Positions 60,220 through 64,000 of a stretch of 64,000 nt of DNA are shown here, in pieces; the stretch's first letter is position 1; every line of letters begins with the position of its first letter. Where the stretch lies: positions 1 to 64,000 of the forward strand of contig NZ_JACRTD010000001.1 of assembly GCF_014385085.1 (NCBI RefSeq), in the 5' to 3' direction. A program made the translations under genes and the position numbers. The notes under the pieces were generated by a model that saw nothing but the letters and a program-made list of their open reading frames with translations, made no database searches and was not told the DNA's origin. The stretch comes from Youxingia wuxianensis (GTDB taxonomy: Bacteria > Bacillota > Clostridia > Oscillospirales > Ruminococcaceae).

Positions 60220-61155
60220 ATGCCATTAGTAACAACTACTGAGATGTTCAAAAAGGCGTATGAAGGCGGCTATGCCATAGGCGCTTTTAATGTAAACAAT
60301 ATGGAGATTGTCCAAGGGATTACAGAGGCGGCCAGCGAAGAGCATGCTCCGGTGATTTTGCAGGTATCCGCAGGCGCGAGAAAATATGCCCGCCACGCTT
60401 ATCTGGTAAAACTGGTGGAAGCGGCTTTAATGGAAAATGATATTCCCATCGCTCTGCACTTGGATCACGGCGCAGATTTTGATATCTGCAAAGCTTGTAT
60501 CGACGGCGGTTTCAGCTCTGTTATGATCGATGGGTCCCATCACAGCTTTGAAGACAATATTGCCTTGACAAAAAAAGTGGTAGACTATGCCCATGCCCAC
60601 GGGGTAGTGGTAGAAGGCGAGCTGGGACGGCTTGCAGGCATTGAGGATGCGGTAAATGTTTCGGCGGAGGACGCCTCCTACACCAAGCCTTCTGAAGTGG
60701 AAGAGTTTGTTACAAAAACCGGGGTGGATTCTTTGGCGATCGCTATCGGCACCAGCCACGGCGCGTTTAAATTCAAACCGGGCCAGAAGCCCCAGCTCCG
60801 TTTTGATATTCTGGAAGAGGTTAGCCAGCGTCTGCCGGGCTTCCCAATTGTACTGCACGGCGCCTCCTCAGTAAATCAGGAATATGTGGAAATGATTAAT
60901 AAATACGGCGGGGAAATGCCGGACGCAATTGGTATTCCGGAGGAAATGCTTCGCCAGGCGGCCAGAATGGCTGTTTGCAAGATTAATATCGACAGCGATG
61001 TACGTCTTGCTATGACAGCGGCGATCCGCAAGCATATTGTGGAAAACCCAGGACACTTTGATCCTAGACAGTACTTAAGCCCCGCCCGGGATGCGGTAAA
61101 AGACTTGGTAAAGCATAAAATTGTCCAAGTTCTTGGCTGCAGCCAAAAAGCTTAA
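60220..61155 (+). CDS. fba: Class II fructose-bisphosphate aldolase
   Basis: A 311-residue zinc-dependent aldolase that splits fructose 1,6-bisphosphate. Zinc ligands and active-site blocks are visible: GAFNVNNMEIVQGI, IALHLDHGADFDICKACIDGGFSSVMIDGSHHSFEDNI, GVVVEGELGRLAGIED, AIGTSHGAFKF, IVLHGASSVNQE and KINIDSDVRLAM. It completes, with pfkA at 22 kb, two steps of glycolysis in the window. Strong ribosome binding site AAAAGGAG. Confidence 0.96.
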   Translation: MPLVTTTEMFKKAYEGGYAIGAFNVNNMEIVQGITEAASEEHAPVILQVSAGARKYARHAYLVKLVEAALMENDIPIALHLDHGADFDICKACIDGGFSSVMIDGSHHSFEDNIALTKKVVDYAHAHGVVVEGELGRLAGIEDAVNVSAEDASYTKPSEVEEFVTKTGVDSLAIAIGTSHGAFKFKPGQKPQLRFDILEEVSQRLPGFPIVLHGASSVNQEYVEMINKYGGEMPDAIGIPEEMLRQAARMAVCKINIDSDVRLAMTAAIRKHIVENPGHFDPRQYLSPARDAVKDLVKHKIVQVLGCSQKA

Positions 61156-61171
61156 AATCGAAAAAATACAA

Positions 61172-61217
61172 AGAAATACACGGCGTAAAATTTTGCGCCG
61201 TGTATTTCTGTTTTTTT
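61172..61217 (+). terminator. Terminator after fba
   Basis: A 14-bp perfect stem AGAAATACACGGCG/CGCCGTGTATTTCT, extendable by A-T pairs, followed by GTTTTTTT. Confidence 0.93.
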
Positions 61218-61272
61218 GAAGATAATGGGATCAATAAATCGTATCATGATTGTAAATTTATTGCTAATTCTA

Positions 61273-61326
61273 TTGACAAGCATTGAGGTATGTATTATTG
61301 TATTAAGTGAATAATACAATAATACA
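61273..61326 (+). promoter_or_regulatory. Promoter and palindromic operator of the MacAB-like operon
   Basis: TTGACA (61273-61278), 17 bp, TATTGT (61296-61301). A palindrome at 61291-61326 (arms TGTATTATTGTATTA and TAATACAATAATACA) overlaps the -10. It matches the operator at 51287-51324 in layout and in most bases. Confidence 0.85.
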
Positions 61327-61449
61327 GTAGGAGGAAACAAATTCATATTTTGAACACAAATTTATCCGAAGGACAACAAATGTTAATTGCTAGTTCATAA
61401 TGAAACGTTACTCTTAATGCTCAATGAAAAAACCGAAGGAGCCACACGT
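61327..61449 (+). other. Leader of MacAB-like operon with unused ribosome binding site
   Basis: Just after the operator comes a strong TAGGAGGAAACAA with no ATG/GTG/TTG at proper spacing. Very short frames follow, such as ATG at 61380 (six codons) and ATG at 61401 (five codons). At 51.3 kb the same position is occupied by the gntR ribosome binding site and start, so this could be a remnant of a lost regulator gene, or a leader. Confidence 0.4.
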
Positions 61450-63018
61450 ATGATTGCTGAAAAAGTAAAAATGCCTAAATTAAGTAAAAAGGCGAAAAAA
61501 CGGATTATCACCTGTACAGTTATCGCTGCCGCCGCGGTGGTAATTTTTATGATGATCCGCTCCGGCGGGAAAGGAGTAGGCGGGGTTCCAACTATGACGC
61601 TGGAGCCTATGACTCTTGCTAATACCGTAAACCTTACCGGCACCATTGAAAGTGATGAATCCATGAATGTGTATTCCACCAGCACGGAACTTGTAAAAGA
61701 GATTAATGTGGAGGTGGGAGATCGTGTAGAGGCTGGGGATATTTTGGCTCAGCTGGATACACAGGAATTGGAGCTTACAGTGGCCAAGACAAGGGCCAGC
61801 GTAAACCAGGCGGCGCAAAGCGCCCAGCTATCCCTCTCCATGAGTGAGAAGGCATATAATAATGCGAAACAAAATCTGGAGGATGAACTCAACTCCGCTC
61901 TTCTCAGCGCGGAAGCGAACTTACGCCGCGCCCAACAGGAGCTAAATGATGCCCGGCGGGATTACAATGACAACAAGGACGACCAGGAATATGCCGACAG
62001 CATTATGCAGCAGGCAGAACGCAAACTGGATCGGGCCCGGGACGCTATGAAAGACGCGGAGCGGGAATGGAAGAAAGCAGGAGAACCGGCAACCGGCGAA
62101 ATTGCAGAAAAATATGAAAAAGCGGAAGAGGAATATCAAGCTGCTTATAAAGAATGGATGGATGCGGACACCGAATACGGCGGAGAAGTTTCTGGGATAA
62201 AGAAAACATATCGTAACGCCCGCATTGATTATGAAAACGCGTTAGCTCAGCGGGACGCTGCACAAAGAAGCGTGCAGGAAGCGCTGGAAGAAGCAAAAGA
62301 CAATGTTACCGCCAACAAAATTCGGGCGGACTTAACGGCAGAGCAGTTGGATTTGCAGCTGATGGAAAAAAGGCTGGAGGACGCCACGATTAAATCCCCT
62401 ATCTCCGGAACGGTAACCGCGGTATACGCCAAGCAGGGAATGCCGGGAAGCGGACTTTTGTTTGTGGTAGAAAATACAGACGACTTGATTATTAAAACTA
62501 CCATCAAGGAATATGACGTAGCCAGCGTGCAGCAGGGAATGCCTGCTACCATTAAAACCGACGGTACAGGGGAAGAGGTCTTTGATGGGGAAGTGAGCAT
62601 GATTTCCCCAGTAGCGGTAAAGGATGCGCAAGGAAATACGAAAACCGATGCGGGAGTGGAATTTGATACGCAGATAAAAATCACTTCGCCCAACTCCGGT
62701 TTAAAAGTGGGAATGCACACCCGTATGACAATTATTGTTCAGCAAAAGGACAACGTATACGGAGTGCCGTATGACGCGGTTGTTACCAATCCGGACGGGA
62801 CCAATTCCATTTACATAGCTCAGCCTGCGGAAGAAGGAAAATATATCGCTGTGGCAGTGCCGGTTACTGTAGGAATGGAAAGCGACTTTTATTCGGAGAT
62901 TTCTTCTGATCAGATTAAGGACGGAGATTTAGTAATTACCGACACTTCTACTGTCATTCCAGGAAGCGAGATTATTTTGGCCAATTCCCCTATAACATCG
63001 GAAGCGGCGGTGGAGTAA
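61450..63018 (+). CDS. MacA-like periplasmic adaptor (HlyD family)
   Basis: A 522-residue adaptor for an ABC exporter. A basic N-terminus and one helix (about 19-36) are followed by lipoyl half MNVYSTSTELVKEINVEVGDRVEAGDILAQLD, a long coiled coil (about 105-290, rich in Ala/Glu/Arg), second lipoyl half ATIKSPISGTVTAVYAKQG and barrel domains. Start 61450 follows GAAGGAGCC. It is 4 bp before the ATPase gene, as in macAB-like operons. Confidence 0.88.
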   Translation: MIAEKVKMPKLSKKAKKRIITCTVIAAAAVVIFMMIRSGGKGVGGVPTMTLEPMTLANTVNLTGTIESDESMNVYSTSTELVKEINVEVGDRVEAGDILAQLDTQELELTVAKTRASVNQAAQSAQLSLSMSEKAYNNAKQNLEDELNSALLSAEANLRRAQQELNDARRDYNDNKDDQEYADSIMQQAERKLDRARDAMKDAEREWKKAGEPATGEIAEKYEKAEEEYQAAYKEWMDADTEYGGEVSGIKKTYRNARIDYENALAQRDAAQRSVQEALEEAKDNVTANKIRADLTAEQLDLQLMEKRLEDATIKSPISGTVTAVYAKQGMPGSGLLFVVENTDDLIIKTTIKEYDVASVQQGMPATIKTDGTGEEVFDGEVSMISPVAVKDAQGNTKTDAGVEFDTQIKITSPNSGLKVGMHTRMTIIVQQKDNVYGVPYDAVVTNPDGTNSIYIAQPAEEGKYIAVAVPVTVGMESDFYSEISSDQIKDGDLVITDTSTVIPGSEIILANSPITSEAAVE

Positions 63019-63022
63019 CGGT

Positions 63023-63733
63023 ATGAGTGATAAATTAATTATCGATATGCACGATATCGTTAAAAAGTTTTATATTGGTCAGCCGAATGAGCTGACGATT
63101 TTAAAAGGGCTTGACATACAGGTGCGGGAAGGCGAATTTGTTTCTGTAGTAGGGGCTTCCGGTTCAGGAAAGTCCACGTTGATGAATATTATCGGCGTGC
63201 TTGATCGGCCCAGCGAAGGGTCCTATGTGCTGGATGGAGTAGATATTGCGACTATCGCCGACGACGAGCTTTCTGAAATCCGCAATTCCAAAATTGGATT
63301 CGTATTTCAAACCTTTAACCTGATCCCGCGGACCTCCGCTCTGCGCAATGTAGAACTGCCTATGCTTTATGCAGGCGTGCCTATGGGAGAAAGGACCCGT
63401 CGGGCCAAACAGCTTCTTGCTATGGTGGAAATGGATGATCGTATGGATCATATGCCAAATGAACTTTCCGGCGGCCAGAAACAAAGGGTTGCCATTGCCC
63501 GGGCAATGGCCAACGATCCATCGATTATTCTGGCGGATGAACCTACCGGGGCATTGGATACCGCCACTGGGCGTCTGGTAATGGATCTTTTCCATACTCT
63601 TCACCGGGATCAGGGAAAAACCATTGTGCTTATTACCCATAACCCAGAACTGGCCCAGGAAACAGAGCGTATTATCACCTTAAGCGATGGTGAAATTATA
63701 GGAAATAGAGCGGGGGCAGAGGTATGTATTTAA
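63023..63733 (+). CDS. MacB-type ABC transporter ATP-binding protein
   Basis: A 236-residue ATPase of the MacB/LolD/FtsE-like group: Walker [11 protein letters not shown]-loop [22 protein letters not shown], signature [15 protein letters not shown], Walker [13 protein letters not shown] and switch LITHNPE. The separate ATPase and permease genes are the Gram-positive form of MacB. It overlaps the permease gene by 10 bp. Confidence 0.93.
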   Translation: MSDKLIIDMHDIVKKFYIGQPNELTILKGLDIQVREGEFVSVVGASGSGKSTLMNIIGVLDRPSEGSYVLDGVDIATIADDELSEIRNSKIGFVFQTFNLIPRTSALRNVELPMLYAGVPMGERTRRAKQLLAMVEMDDRMDHMPNELSGGQKQRVAIARAMANDPSIILADEPTGALDTATGRLVMDLFHTLHRDQGKTIVLITHNPELAQETERIITLSDGEIIGNRAGAEVCI

Positions 63734-64000
63734 AGGAAAATATCTCCCTTGCAATTATGGGCTTAAAAGCGAATAAAATGCGGGCGCTGCTCACTATGCT
63801 GGGGATTATCATCGGTATCAGCTCAGTAATTACGATTGTAACAGTGGGCGATGCGATGACAAACTCGGTAACCTCGGTTCTGAATGATATGGGCGCCAAC
63901 AGCATCCAGATTATGATTTCCGATAAGCCGGACGAACATGGAAATACCAACTATACCCGCGCCTGGGAAGACAGCGATATGATTACCGATGAGATGATGG
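63724..64000 (+). CDS. MacB-type ABC permease, truncated by window end
   Basis: The first 92 residues are visible: [20 protein letters not shown], then transmembrane helix 1 (ALLTMLGIIIGISSVITIVTVG) and the start of the MacB periplasmic core domain (VLNDMGANSIQIMI). These match MacB/FtsX-type permeases. The ATG at 63724 overlaps the ATPase gene. The remainder lies beyond the window. Confidence 0.88.
   Translation, partial: MYLKENISLAIMGLKANKMRALLTMLGIIIGISSVITIVTVGDAMTNSVTSVLNDMGANSIQIMISDKPDEHGNTNYTRAWEDSDMITDEMM

Overview
The window reads as chromosome of a spore-forming, Gram-positive member of the class Clostridia, probably an anaerobic gut species. The evidence is a sporulation sigma-K gene and a SpoVB-type flippase gene, the Firmicutes order hrcA-grpE-dnaK-dnaJ-prmA-rsmE with CIRCE operators, strong purine-rich ribosome binding sites, tRNA genes with encoded CCA, and many Rho-independent terminators. 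I cannot fix family or genus. Promoters here often carry an extended -10 (TGN-TATAAT), and several genes appear to start at TTG just after an AGGTG-type ribosome binding site.

Layout. 0-0.5 kb: hicA/hicB toxin-antitoxin genes with two palindromic operators. 0.5-4.6 kb: VanZ-like protein, cytidylate-kinase-like protein, secreted metallo-beta-lactamase-fold lipoprotein with a DUF3006 partner, and a CDF metal transporter. 4.8-14.4 kb: galactose-type ABC importer (mglBAC), a small membrane protein, then a YesN/YesM-type two-component system with two additional sugar-binding proteins. 14.4-15.7 kb: small HTH regulator with a membrane partner, and a half-size EamA protein. 15.9-19.7 kb: potABCD polyamine importer on the minus strand. 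20-23 kb: Sfp-type PPTase, sigK, DUF1294, phosphofructokinase. 23.3-28.8 kb: first RND efflux operon with an atypical response regulator. 29-30.1 kb: ogt and five tRNA genes. 30.2-32.1 kb: XRE regulator, GNAT, HPr-like protein. 32.2-39 kb: heat-shock operon followed by rRNA and ribosomal-protein methyltransferase genes. 39-44.8 kb: VanY carboxypeptidase, unknown membrane protein, membrane glycosyltransferase, phospholipase-C-like protein, queH, spoVB. 45-50.4 kb: MarR-controlled second RND operon. 50.5-53.2 kb: XRE, small unknown gene, GntR/ABC operon. 53.3-55.9 kb: divergent MerR and MATE genes. 56-61.2 kb: Ca2+-type P-ATPase, lipoprotein serpin, class II aldolase. 61.3-64 kb: MacA/MacB-like exporter cut by the right edge.

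The genes form small operons that are mostly about transport and its local control: sugar, polyamine and cation transport, and five separate export systems (two RND, one MATE, one GntR-linked ABC, one MacAB-like). Many carry a visible cis-acting device.

The most interesting observations are four. A compound hairpin-array repeat sits in the 5' leaders of both the vanZ and potABCD transcripts in the same orientation relative to the downstream gene. A near-identical long palindromic operator lies at the GntR/ABC promoter (51.3 kb) and at the MacAB-like promoter (61.3 kb), which suggests one regulator for two unlinked operons. The MATE gene has a MerR-type 19-bp-spacer promoter followed by a leader peptide ORF and competing hairpins that look like translation attenuation. 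The sugar-uptake region has two extra binding proteins in an apparent sensing cassette.
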